Under the pieces are notes generated by a model. That model saw only the letters and a program-made list of their open reading frames with translations, ran no database searches and was not told the DNA's origin. Below are positions 15,529-23,707 of a stretch of 31,301 bases of DNA, in pieces; position 1 is the stretch's first letter; each line of letters opens with the position of its first letter. This stretch comes from an uncultured Lachnospiraceae bacterium (GTDB lineage Bacteria; Bacillota; Clostridia; Lachnospirales; Lachnospiraceae): contig CAKRNW010000012.1 of assembly GCA_934371505.1 (NCBI GenBank), positions 1 to 31,301 of the forward strand. The letters are read 5' to 3'. The position numbers and the translations under genes are program-made.

Positions 15529-16423
15529 AAAACAGCTGCAGGAACGGGTTTCCTGTATTGAAAAGATCTTAGAGGATACACTCCCGAAACAGGAGGGATT
15601 TCAGAAGACGGTGCTGGATGCCATGGATTACAGCGTGATGGTGGGAGGCAAGCGGCTTCGCCCCATGCTGATGCTGGAGGCTTACCGGATGTTTGCAGGG
15701 GCAGAGGCTCCCACAGCACCTATCGAACCGCTGATGGCGGCCATGGAAATGCTCCACACCTATTCCCTGGTGCATGATGACCTTCCGGCAATGGACAATG
15801 ACGAGTACCGCCGGGGCAAAAAGACTACCTGGGTGGCTTACGGGGAGGCAATGGCAATTCTGACAGGAGATGCCCTGTTGAATTCCGCTTATGAAACGGC
15901 GTTATCTGCAGCAGAACAGCCTGGAGCAGACCCTTTACGGGTGTTACGGGCATGCAGGATTTTTGCCCACAAGGCAGGAATTTACGGTATGATCGGTGGT
16001 CAGGTGGTGGATGTGGAAGCTGAGAAGGAGGAACATCTCCTTTCTGAAGAGGAACTGACCTTCGTTTATGAATGCAAAACTTCCGCGCTAATCGAGGCGT
16101 CCCTGATGATGGGGGCTGTGATGGCAGGCGCCGGGGAAGAAGAAATAAAAACCATGGAACTGGTGGGACATCAGGTGGGAATCGCTTTCCAGATTCAGGA
16201 TGATATCCTCGACCTCACCAGCACGCTGGAGGTACTGGGCAAACCCATCGGCTCCGATGAGAAAAATCATAAGCAGACCTATGTTCATATTCATGGAATG
16301 GAGCAGGCAAAAGCGGATGTGGAACGGATGTCCGCAGAGGCACTTTCGCTGTTACAGAGCAAACATGTGCGGAACGAATTTCTGGAAAAACTGGTAAGCT
16401 GGTTGATTACAAGAGAAAAGTAG
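15518..16423 (+). CDS. ispA: Polyprenyl (geranylgeranyl/farnesyl) diphosphate synthase
   Basis: Condenses isopentenyl diphosphate with allylic diphosphates to make C15-C20 isoprenoid precursors. The 301-residue product shows GGKRLRPML, the first aspartate-rich motif in LVHDDLPAMDND, GQVVDV, and the second aspartate motif QIQDDILD. I choose ATG 15518, which has AGGTGA at 15507-15512 and overlaps the xseB stop by 11 nt; an in-frame GTG at 15509 is less likely. dxs, the first enzyme of the MEP pathway, follows 10 bp later, so two isoprenoid steps are made together. Chain length (C15 or C20) cannot be fixed from the sequence by eye. Confidence 0.95.
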   Translation: MNFEKQLQERVSCIEKILEDTLPKQEGFQKTVLDAMDYSVMVGGKRLRPMLMLEAYRMFAGAEAPTAPIEPLMAAMEMLHTYSLVHDDLPAMDNDEYRRGKKTTWVAYGEAMAILTGDALLNSAYETALSAAEQPGADPLRVLRACRIFAHKAGIYGMIGGQVVDVEAEKEEHLLSEEELTFVYECKTSALIEASLMMGAVMAGAGEEEIKTMELVGHQVGIAFQIQDDILDLTSTLEVLGKPIGSDEKNHKQTYVHIHGMEQAKADVERMSAEALSLLQSKHVRNEFLEKLVSWLITREK

Positions 16424-16433
16424 GCGGGCAGAT

Positions 16434-18305
16434 ATGCTGTTAGAACAAATACAAAAGGCAAATGATATCAAGTCCATAGAGAAAGAGGATTACGGGTTAC
16501 TGGCACAGGAGATCCGGGAGTTTCTCATTGAGAAAATCAGTGTCACCGGGGGACACTTAGGACCGAACCTGGGTACGGTGGAGCTGACTATGGCACTGCA
16601 TTTGTCCCTGGATTTTCCCAAGGATAAGATTATCTGGGATGTGGGACATCAATCCTACACCCACAAACTGCTCACCGGCAGACGGGAGGGCTTTGACTCC
16701 CTGCGCAAATTCGGAGGCATGAGCGGTTTCCCAAAACGGAAAGAGAGTGATTGTGACAGCTTTGATACCGGTCACAGCTCCACCTCCATTTCTGCGGGGC
16801 TGGGCATGGTGAAAGCCAGAGATATCCGGGGAGAAGACTACACGGTGGTATCGGTCATCGGTGACGGAGCCCTCACCGGAGGCATGGCCTATGAGGCGTT
16901 AAACAATGCCTCCAAGCTGGAAAAAAACTTTATCATTGTGTTAAATGACAACAACATGTCCATCTCCGAGAACGTTGGGGGCATGTCCAAATATCTGAAC
17001 AATATCCGGACTTCCACCAAGTATCTGGATTTGAAGGAAGGGGTTTACAATACCCTGCGCAGCCTGCCGAATAAGGGCGGCGACGGCATGGTGCAGGGAA
17101 TCCGCCGGGCGAAAGCCGGTGTGAAGCATCTGATGATTCCCGGCATGTTTTTTGAGGATATGGGAATTACTTATCTGGGACCGGTGGACGGACATAACAT
17201 CCCGGAGATGCTCCAGGCATTTAAAGATGCCAAGCGGGTGCGTGGTGCGGTGATTGTCCACTGCATGACCCAGAAGGGCAGAGGCTATGAGCCTGCCATC
17301 CGTCATCCGGCACGGTTTCACGGTACAGAGCCTTTCTTAATTGAAAATGGTTTACCGGCACATCCCAGAACCAAGGCGAATTATACGGATATTTTTTCTA
17401 CCGTCATGGTGAAACTGGCGCAGCGGGATGAACGGGTGGTGGCAATTACCGCAGCCATGCCGGACGGAACGGGACTGAAACGGTTCCATAACATTTTCCC
17501 GGATCGCTTTTTCGATGTGGGAATTGCGGAGGAGCACGCGGTGACCTTTGCGGCTGGTCTGGCAGCGGGAGGCATGCGCCCCATTGTGGCGATTTATTCT
17601 TCCTTCTTGCAGAGAGCCTATGATCAGATTTTACATGATGTCTGTATCCAGAATCTGCCGGTAACTTTTGCCATTGACCGGGCTGGTCTGGTGGGAAGTG
17701 ACGGAGAGACGCATCAGGGGATTTTTGATTTATCGTTCCTGTCCTCCATTCCCAATATGCATATTATGGCACCCAAGAATAAATGGGAGCTTTCTGATAT
17801 GTTGAAATTCGCGGTGAATTTTGGAGCGCCTATTGCGGTACGTTACCCCAGGGGAGAAGCTTTTGACAGGTTACGGGAGTATCGGGAGCCCATCGAACTG
17901 GGAAAAGCAGAGTGGATATGCCGGGAATCCGGTGTGGTGCTTTTAGCTGTGGGCAGTATGGTAAAAACGGCTCTGGAAGTACGGGAATTGTTGAAAGAGC
18001 AGGGAGTACCCTGTTCCATTGTCAATGCCCGGTTTGTGAAACCCATTGACGAGGAAGTGCTGGCAGAGGCGGCGAAAGCTCACCATTTGTTTGTCACCAT
18101 GGAAGAAAATGTGGCAAGCGGCGGTTACGGGGAGAAAGTACGGGCAAGCATGGACAGACAGGAACTTCCTGCCAGACTGCTGACCTTGACCATTCCGGAT
18201 GCTTATGTGGAGCATGGCAATGTAGAATTGTTGAAAAAGGAACTGGGACTGGACGGGGAAAGCATTGCCCGTACAATTATGAGTGTAGAGAACCGAGAGG
18301 GATAG
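16434..18305 (+). CDS. dxs: 1-deoxy-D-xylulose-5-phosphate synthase
   Basis: Thiamine-diphosphate enzyme that joins pyruvate and glyceraldehyde 3-phosphate, the first step of the MEP route to isoprenoids and also a supply for thiamine and pyridoxal. The 623-residue product has the expected length. It shows VTGGHLGPNLGTVELT, DVGHQSYTHKLLTGR, the TPP/metal-binding GDG at 143-145 (VIGDGALTGG) with LNDNNMSIS at about 170-178, the second TPP domain (FDVGIAEEHAVTFAAGLA, DRAGLVGSDGETHQG) and the C-terminal transketolase domain. Pyrimidine and catalytic residues appear intact. It lies between ispA and tlyA as in B. subtilis. Confidence 0.98.
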   Translation: MLLEQIQKANDIKSIEKEDYGLLAQEIREFLIEKISVTGGHLGPNLGTVELTMALHLSLDFPKDKIIWDVGHQSYTHKLLTGRREGFDSLRKFGGMSGFPKRKESDCDSFDTGHSSTSISAGLGMVKARDIRGEDYTVVSVIGDGALTGGMAYEALNNASKLEKNFIIVLNDNNMSISENVGGMSKYLNNIRTSTKYLDLKEGVYNTLRSLPNKGGDGMVQGIRRAKAGVKHLMIPGMFFEDMGITYLGPVDGHNIPEMLQAFKDAKRVRGAVIVHCMTQKGRGYEPAIRHPARFHGTEPFLIENGLPAHPRTKANYTDIFSTVMVKLAQRDERVVAITAAMPDGTGLKRFHNIFPDRFFDVGIAEEHAVTFAAGLAAGGMRPIVAIYSSFLQRAYDQILHDVCIQNLPVTFAIDRAGLVGSDGETHQGIFDLSFLSSIPNMHIMAPKNKWELSDMLKFAVNFGAPIAVRYPRGEAFDRLREYREPIELGKAEWICRESGVVLLAVGSMVKTALEVRELLKEQGVPCSIVNARFVKPIDEEVLAEAAKAHHLFVTMEENVASGGYGEKVRASMDRQELPARLLTLTIPDAYVEHGNVELLKKELGLDGESIARTIMSVENREG

Positions 18306-18308
18306 ACG

Positions 18309-19202
18309 ATGAAGGAACGGCTGGATGTCCTGTTGGTGAAGCAGGGACTGGCACAGTCCAGGGAGAAGGCAAGAGCTGTCATTATGGCAGGGGATGTCTT
18401 TGTGGACGGACAGAGAGAGGATAAGGCAGGAACAAGTTTCGATGAGTCCAAGGTACATATCGAGGTGCGGGGAACTGCTTTAAAATATGTGAGCAGAGGC
18501 GGACTGAAACTGGAGAAGGCGATGAACCGGTTTGGGCTGACCCTGGATGGAAAAGTCTGCATGGATATCGGAGCGTCCACCGGAGGCTTTACGGATTGCA
18601 TGTTACAAAATGGTGCAGTGAAGGTCTATTCCGTGGATGTGGGACATGGACAGCTTGCCTGGAAACTTCGCAATGACGAGCGGGTGGTCTGCATGGAAAA
18701 GACCAATTTCCGCTATATGACCCCGGCGGATATTGCAGACCAACTGGACTTTGCCTCCGTGGATGTGTCCTTTATCTCTTTGACCAAGATTTTACTGCCG
18801 GCCAGAAATCTTTTAAAGGATGGAGGGCAGATGGTTTGTTTGATTAAACCCCAGTTTGAGGCAGGAAGAGAGAAGGTTGGAAAAAAAGGCGTGGTACGGG
18901 AACCGGAAATTCACGAGGAAGTGGTTCACAAAATTCTGGATTTCGCAGATCTTGCCGGTTTCTACATCCTGAACCTGGAATTTTCTCCCATTAAGGGACC
19001 GGAGGGAAATATCGAGTATCTGGTTTATCTGGAAAAAGACCCGGAGAGAAACGCAGAACTGGCAGACTGTACCGAGGAGTCGGCAGAAAAAGCTTTGCGG
19101 GAAATTATGGAACAAAAAAGTGGCTGTTCTTACAAAGAACCGTTACAGGAACTGATTCGCCGGACGGTGGCAGCAGCCCATGAGGATTTGGACAAGTCAT
19201 GA
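18309..19202 (+). CDS. tlyA: TlyA family rRNA 2'-O-methyltransferase
   Basis: S4-domain methyltransferase; TlyA proteins methylate ribose 2'-OH positions in 16S and/or 23S rRNA. The 297-residue product begins with an S4 RNA-binding domain (ERLDVLLVKQGLAQSREKARAVIMAGDVFVDG, residues 3-34), a linker SRGGLKLEKAM, and an FtsJ-like fold with the SAM loop MDIGASTGGFTDCML (85-99), then DVSFISLTKILLPA and LIKPQFEAGREKVGKKGVVRE. The start ATG 18309 is 3 bp after the dxs stop, with GAGAGGG at about 18295-18301 as ribosome binding site. The stop overlaps nadK by 4 nt. B. subtilis YqxC is the positional equivalent. The haemolysin label once used for this family is historical. Confidence 0.94.
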   Translation: MKERLDVLLVKQGLAQSREKARAVIMAGDVFVDGQREDKAGTSFDESKVHIEVRGTALKYVSRGGLKLEKAMNRFGLTLDGKVCMDIGASTGGFTDCMLQNGAVKVYSVDVGHGQLAWKLRNDERVVCMEKTNFRYMTPADIADQLDFASVDVSFISLTKILLPARNLLKDGGQMVCLIKPQFEAGREKVGKKGVVREPEIHEEVVHKILDFADLAGFYILNLEFSPIKGPEGNIEYLVYLEKDPERNAELADCTEESAEKALREIMEQKSGCSYKEPLQELIRRTVAAAHEDLDKS

Positions 19203-20029
19203 AACATTTTTATGTGATTACCAATAACCAGAAAGATCCGGACAGAACCACGACGAAGAAAATCCGTACCTATCTGGAAAAACGCGGCTGTACCTGCGAG
19301 GTGCAGGAGCAGTCAGAGCAGGGGGATATCCGCACGGATGCCGCCAAAATTCCCGGAGAAACCCAAGGTATCCTGGTCTTAGGCGGGGACGGCACCATTT
19401 TGCAGGCATCCAGAGACACGGTGGAACTGGAAATCCCGGTGATTGGTGTGAATCTGGGGACGCTGGGGTATCTGGCAGAAATTGAACAGAATCGTCTGGA
19501 GGAGGCGCTGGAGCGTCTGATTCAGGATGATTATGAATTGGAAAAAAGAATGATGCTACGGGGAACCATCGCTGGAAACGAGATTGATGCCTTGAACGAT
19601 ATCGTTATTTCCAGAAAAGGTTCTCTGCGGATCATTGCGTATAAAGTATATGTAAATAACAGATTACTGCTGACCTTCAGTGCGGACGGCATTATTCTTG
19701 CCACACCCACCGGTTCTACCGGCTATAATTTGTCGGCGGGAGGTCCCATTGTGGAGCCACGGGCCAAGATCATTCTGGTGACACCGATCTGTCCCCATAC
19801 CACCAATGCGAGAACCATTGTGTTATCCCCGGAGGATGTGATTTCCGTGGAGATTCCCTATGGAAGGGATGATGCACCGCAGGAGGCGGAAATTAATTTT
19901 GACGGAACGACAAAAGTACCTTTCCAGACAGGTGAGCGGATTATGATCACCTGCAGCCCACGGCATGTGGAATTTGTAAAGCTGGATCAGGAGAGTTTTT
20001 TACAGGTCTTACACAAAAAAATGAGCTAA
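19199..20029 (+). CDS. nadK: NAD kinase
   Basis: Phosphorylates NAD to NADP using ATP or polyphosphate. The 276-residue product has the GGDGT motif at about 62-66 (LVLGGDGTILQASRD), NLGTLGYLAEIE, a conserved NDIVISRKGSLRIIAYKVYVN segment and ATPTGSTGYNLSAGGPIVEP, all hallmarks of the family. The ATG overlaps the tlyA stop (ATGA), so translation is coupled. Its place between tlyA and argR is a clostridial arrangement; in the B. subtilis order there is no nadK at this point. Confidence 0.96.
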   Translation: MKHFYVITNNQKDPDRTTTKKIRTYLEKRGCTCEVQEQSEQGDIRTDAAKIPGETQGILVLGGDGTILQASRDTVELEIPVIGVNLGTLGYLAEIEQNRLEEALERLIQDDYELEKRMMLRGTIAGNEIDALNDIVISRKGSLRIIAYKVYVNNRLLLTFSADGIILATPTGSTGYNLSAGGPIVEPRAKIILVTPICPHTTNARTIVLSPEDVISVEIPYGRDDAPQEAEINFDGTTKVPFQTGERIMITCSPRHVEFVKLDQESFLQVLHKKMS

Positions 20030-20051
20030 CGTTTGAGAGTAAAGGAGAATT

Positions 20052-20504
20052 ATGAAACAGACCAGACATATCAGAATAGTGGAACTCATTGAAAAATATG
20101 ATATCGAAACCCAGGAGGAACTGGCAGAGTATCTGAAAAAAGATGGTTTTGCGGTGACACAGGCCACCGTTTCCAGGGATATCCGGGAATTGAAACTCAC
20201 CAAAATTCCAACGGGAAATGGCCGGCAGAAATATGCGGTCTTACGGCAGGATGACAGTCATCTGGGAGACAAGTACATCCGTGTTCTGAAAGAGTGTTTC
20301 GTATCCATGGATTCCGCACAGAATATTCTGGTGATTAAGACCGGTGTGGGTATGGCAATGGCAGTAGCTGCCGCTATTGATGCCATGAAATTTGAAGAGA
20401 TTGTGGGATCCATTGCAGGAGATGACACGATTATGATGGCGATCCGTACTGTGGAAGACACTCAGGTCGTTATGCGTAAAATAAGGGAGACGATGGAGTC
20501 ATAA
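20052..20504 (+). CDS. argR: Arginine repressor ArgR/AhrC
   Basis: Hexameric arginine-sensing regulator that represses arginine biosynthesis and can activate catabolism. The 150-residue product has an N-terminal winged helix (RHIRIVELIEKYDIETQEELAEYLKKDGFAVTQATVSRDIRELKL, residues about 5-49) and a C-terminal oligomerisation and arginine-binding domain (VIKTGVGMAMAVAAAIDAMKFEEIVGSIAGDDTIMMAIR), in which the GDDT motif holds the arginine-contacting aspartates. AAGGAG at 20042-20047 is spaced 4 bp from the ATG. It sits before recN as in B. subtilis (ahrC-recN). I did not look for ARG-box targets elsewhere. Confidence 0.97.
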   Translation: MKQTRHIRIVELIEKYDIETQEELAEYLKKDGFAVTQATVSRDIRELKLTKIPTGNGRQKYAVLRQDDSHLGDKYIRVLKECFVSMDSAQNILVIKTGVGMAMAVAAAIDAMKFEEIVGSIAGDDTIMMAIRTVEDTQVVMRKIRETMES

Positions 20505-20534
20505 AGCTTTTTGGGAGAGAGCAAAGGAGGAAAT

Positions 20535-22214
20535 ATGCTCTTAAGTTTACATGTGAAAAATCTGGCTCTGATCGATGAAACGGAGATCACCTTCGGCCCG
20601 AATTTGAACATTCTCACCGGTGAGACCGGAGCAGGTAAATCCCTGATCATCGGAAGCGTCAGTCTGGCATTGGGAGCCAAAGCAGAAAAAGATCTGATCC
20701 GCAACGGAGCAGATTATGCGCTGGTGGAACTGGTCTTTCAAACGAATCGTCCGGGAATCCGGCAGAAAATGGAAGAACTGGATCTTTATCCGGAGGATGA
20801 CGGGATCATTACCATCAGCCGGAGAATCCAGGAAAACCGCAGTATCTGCAAGGTCAACGGAGAGACGGTAAGTGCCAGAATCTGTAAGGAACTGGCGGAG
20901 GAACTGATTGATATTCACGGGCAGCATGAGCACCAGTCCCTGCTAAATAAGCGAAAACATCTGGATGTGCTGGATGCTTATTGCATGGAGCAGCTGGAAC
21001 CCGTCCTGAAGCAGATCGGAGATGCCTATCAGCAGTTCCGGCAGATCCAACATCAGCTGGAAGAAGGAAGCATGGACGAGGGGGCACGGCAGAAGGAACT
21101 GGCGCTTGCTGAGTTTGAAGTTCAGGAAATTGAGCAGGCACAGCTTGTCCCAGGAGAAGAGGAAGAGCTGGAGCGGCGTTACCGCAAGATGGAGAATGCC
21201 AGACGCATTGCGGAAAGTGTGGGAATCGCCCACCAGTGTCTGGGCTATGAAAGCGAGGGAGCTGCGGGAGAGCAGACCGGAAGAGCACTGCGGGAGCTGA
21301 AAAGCGTGGCAGCCTATGACGAGGATTTAGCGGAAGGAGTCAATATGCTCACGGATATTGACGGACTGTTGAATGATCTCAATCGCTTTTTATCCAATTA
21401 TGAGGAAGGTTTAGAGTTTGATGAGGAGGAATTTGTTACCTGCGAGACAAGACTGAATCTTTTGAACCATCTGCGAAGCCGCTACGGCAATACCGTACAG
21501 GAAATTCTTGCTTATGAACAGAAACAACAGGAAAAAATAGACAGGCTGAAAGACTTTGATGCATACCGTGCAAAATTACAGCAGGAGAAAGAGCAGGTGG
21601 AGAGAAAGCTTCTTCAGGCATGTAAGAAAGCATCAGCTCTGAGACAGAAGAGCGCAAAAGAGTTGTCGAAGCAGTTGACGGAAGCGTTGGAGGATCTGAA
21701 TTTCCAAAATGTGGAATTTGAGGTGAGCGTGCAGCCTGAGGAGTCACAGGTCAACAGCAGAGGCTACGATGAAGTGGAATTCATGATTTCCACTAATCCG
21801 GGCGAGCCTGTCAAACCCCTGACCCAGGTTGCCAGCGGCGGTGAATTGTCCCGTATTATGCTGGGCTTAAAGACTGTATTTGCCGGTAAGGACAGTGTGG
21901 AAACCCTGATATTCGATGAGATCGACAGCGGCATCAGCGGCAGGACTGCATGGAAGGTTTCGCAGAAAATGGGAAAACTTGCCAGGGATCACCAGATTAT
22001 CTGTATTACCCATCTGCCTCAGATTGCAGCCAATGCAGACACCCACTTCTTAATTGAAAAAAGTGCGGATGGAAATTCCACAAGAACCCGTCTCTTTGAA
22101 CTTTCCGAGGAGGACAGCATCAGGGAACTTGCCCGCATGCTGGGAGGCGAGGAATTGACGGATGCAGTGTTGGAGAATGCAAGGGAAATTCGAAAACAGG
22201 CAAAATCTTCATAG
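20535..22214 (+). CDS. recN: DNA repair protein RecN
   Basis: SMC-like ATPase that acts early at DNA double-strand breaks. The 559-residue product has the N-terminal half-ATPase with Walker A GETGAGKS (29-36), two long coiled-coil arms (for example LEEGSMDEGARQKELALAEFEVQEIEQA and the region around EQKQQEKIDRLKDFDAY), and the C-terminal half with the ABC signature ASGGELSRIMLGLK and Walker B TLIFDEIDSGISG, followed by ICITHLPQIAANAD. ATG 20535 has AAAGGAGG immediately upstream; the in-frame start at 20511 precedes that site and is rejected. It is the last gene before a strong terminator. Confidence 0.97.
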   Translation: MLLSLHVKNLALIDETEITFGPNLNILTGETGAGKSLIIGSVSLALGAKAEKDLIRNGADYALVELVFQTNRPGIRQKMEELDLYPEDDGIITISRRIQENRSICKVNGETVSARICKELAEELIDIHGQHEHQSLLNKRKHLDVLDAYCMEQLEPVLKQIGDAYQQFRQIQHQLEEGSMDEGARQKELALAEFEVQEIEQAQLVPGEEEELERRYRKMENARRIAESVGIAHQCLGYESEGAAGEQTGRALRELKSVAAYDEDLAEGVNMLTDIDGLLNDLNRFLSNYEEGLEFDEEEFVTCETRLNLLNHLRSRYGNTVQEILAYEQKQQEKIDRLKDFDAYRAKLQQEKEQVERKLLQACKKASALRQKSAKELSKQLTEALEDLNFQNVEFEVSVQPEESQVNSRGYDEVEFMISTNPGEPVKPLTQVASGGELSRIMLGLKTVFAGKDSVETLIFDEIDSGISGRTAWKVSQKMGKLARDHQIICITHLPQIAANADTHFLIEKSADGNSTRTRLFELSEEDSIRELARMLGGEELTDAVLENAREIRKQAKSS

Positions 22215-22255
22215 AAAAGTTGTTGCAATTTTATAGTAAATTAAAGAAAACGCCA

Positions 22256-22262
22256 CATACTA
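22256..22262 (+). promoter_or_regulatory. Possible sigma-G type -10 box for spoIVB
   Basis: CATACTA matches the sigma-G -10 consensus CATNMTA. Transcription from it would start at about 22269-22270, inside the left arm of the recN terminator. No convincing -35 element stands 17-18 bp upstream, so the call is weak and rests on the -10 match plus the known sigma-F/sigma-G control of spoIVB in B. subtilis. Confidence 0.3.
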
Positions 22263-22296
22263 AAAGAGACACAAAGGAAGCCTTTGTGTCTCTTTT
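22262..22296 (+). terminator. Terminator after recN
   Basis: A perfect 16-bp inverted repeat, AAAAGAGACACAAAGG (22262-22277) and CCTTTGTGTCTCTTTT (22281-22296), with a 3-nt AAG loop; the A-rich and T-rich ends give terminator form in both directions. It ends the long housekeeping operon 48 bp after recN and lies 27 bp before the spoIVB start. Confidence 0.88.
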
Positions 22297-22323
22297 GTGA
22301 TTTTAAGGTAAGGATGTGGTATT

Positions 22324-23586
22324 TTGAAGATAAAAAACAGAATTGGATTTTATGCTTTTTTGATCATGACGGTGTCTGTCCTGACAGCGGCCCTGCTGTG
22401 GGCATGCTTGTATATGCGGGGGAAAATTCCGGACACATTACGGATCTTTTCGGGACAGGAGCAGAATCTCACCTTTGATATTCCGGTATCCGGGACTGTT
22501 TATAATGCGGATCAAAAGGCGGTTATGGAATTTCCGGTGACGGATCAGGTGACGCTTTTTGCAAAAGAAAGTAAAAGTTATCAGATACGTCTGAAACTGC
22601 TGGGGGTCGTACCCATCCGTGATGTAGAGGTGCGGGTTACAGGAGAGAGGACTTTGATTCCCGTGGGAATGCCGGTGGGAATCTACATGAAAGCAAAGTC
22701 TGCCATGATCATCGGAGTCGGGGAATTTATCGGAGAGGATGGAATGAAGTATGCGCCTTCCCGTTATCTTCTTCAGGAAGGAGACTACATTTTACAGGTC
22801 AACGGGCAGGAAATCAACGGAAAGAAGGAATTAATCAGGCACATTGAGGAGTCAGAGGGAAAAACGATGTCACTGCTGGTGGAACGGGGCGGGGAGCAGT
22901 TTCCCATGCTGGTGCAGCCAAGAGCAGATGCAAATGGTGTTTATAAGTTGGGAATCTGGATTCGGGACAATGCCCAGGGTGTGGGAACCATGACCTTTAT
23001 GGAATCAAATGGAAATTATGGCGCATTAGGGCATGGAATCAATGATGTGGATACCGGGCTGCTTATGGAACTGCAGTACGGAGAACTCTATCACACGGAT
23101 ATTATCGGAATCCGCAGGGGAAGTGCAGGAGCGCCGGGGGAACTGACAGGACTGATTTCTTATCAGGACAGCAATCGGATCGGCAGGATTGATGCCAACA
23201 CCAGGAAAGGAATTTTTGGAAATCTCAACGATGAATTTGTGAGGGAAATGGCATCCTACAGCGAATATCTGCAGGAAATGCCCATAGGAACCAAGCAGGA
23301 AATCGAGACAGGAAAGGCAACGATTCTCACCGGTGTGGATGGTTCCATTCAGGAGTATGAGATTGTCATTGATAAAGTGAATTACAATGCGGGTACGGAA
23401 AGCCGGGAAATTGAACTTGTGGTGACAGATCCGAAGTTATTGAAAAAGACCGGAGGAATTATACAGGGAATGAGCGGAAGCCCGATTTTGCAGAATGGAA
23501 AAATTATCGGAGCGGTGACCCATGTTCTGGTAGGTGATCCGACAAAAGGCTACGGTATTTTTATAGAGGAAATGTTGGAGGAATAA
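22324..23586 (+). CDS. spoIVB: SpoIVB serine peptidase
   Basis: Forespore-secreted PDZ serine peptidase that, in B. subtilis, cleaves SpoIVFA to release sigma-K activation and also acts on SpoIIQ. The 420-residue product has an N-terminal membrane anchor (GFYAFLIMTVSVLTAALLWACLY, about 8-30), a PDZ domain (about 120-200: YILQVNGQEINGKKELIRHIEES) and the S55 peptidase domain with His237 (GALGHGIND), Asp369 (VVTDPK) and Ser384 (GMSGSPI). The Asp-Ser spacing of 15 residues is the same as in the B. subtilis enzyme. All triad residues are present, so it should be active. The start is TTG 22324, with AGGA at about 22311-22314. It lies directly before spo0A, as usual. Confidence 0.95.
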   Translation: MKIKNRIGFYAFLIMTVSVLTAALLWACLYMRGKIPDTLRIFSGQEQNLTFDIPVSGTVYNADQKAVMEFPVTDQVTLFAKESKSYQIRLKLLGVVPIRDVEVRVTGERTLIPVGMPVGIYMKAKSAMIIGVGEFIGEDGMKYAPSRYLLQEGDYILQVNGQEINGKKELIRHIEESEGKTMSLLVERGGEQFPMLVQPRADANGVYKLGIWIRDNAQGVGTMTFMESNGNYGALGHGINDVDTGLLMELQYGELYHTDIIGIRRGSAGAPGELTGLISYQDSNRIGRIDANTRKGIFGNLNDEFVREMASYSEYLQEMPIGTKQEIETGKATILTGVDGSIQEYEIVIDKVNYNAGTESREIELVVTDPKLLKKTGGIIQGMSGSPILQNGKIIGAVTHVLVGDPTKGYGIFIEEMLEE

Positions 23587-23627
23587 CGGTAATGGAGAAA
23601 TTGCGTTTTTCCTGCGATGCTTGCAGG

Positions 23628-23635
23628 TTGTCAAA
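23628..23635 (+). promoter_or_regulatory. 0A box overlapping the spo0A -35 element
   Basis: TTGTCAAA matches the Spo0A-binding consensus TTGTCRAA at all eight positions and coincides with the -35 hexamer. Such placement would let Spo0A control its own transcription, either by blocking RNA polymerase or by contacting it. The sequence match is direct; regulation is inferred. Confidence 0.5.
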
Positions 23636-23657
23636 ATAGAGGGAAAACTCTTATACT
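23628..23657 (+). promoter_or_regulatory. spo0A promoter, sigma-A type
   Basis: TTGTCA (23628-23633) and TATACT (23652-23657), 18 bp apart, match the vegetative consensus at five of six bases each. The site lies 50 bp before the spo0A start, in the 121-bp gap after spoIVB. I saw no convincing sigma-H pair here. Confidence 0.6.
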
Positions 23658-23707
23658 TTATCTATCCGCAAAATAAAATGTAAAAGGGAACAGATAAGGA
23701 GGAAATT

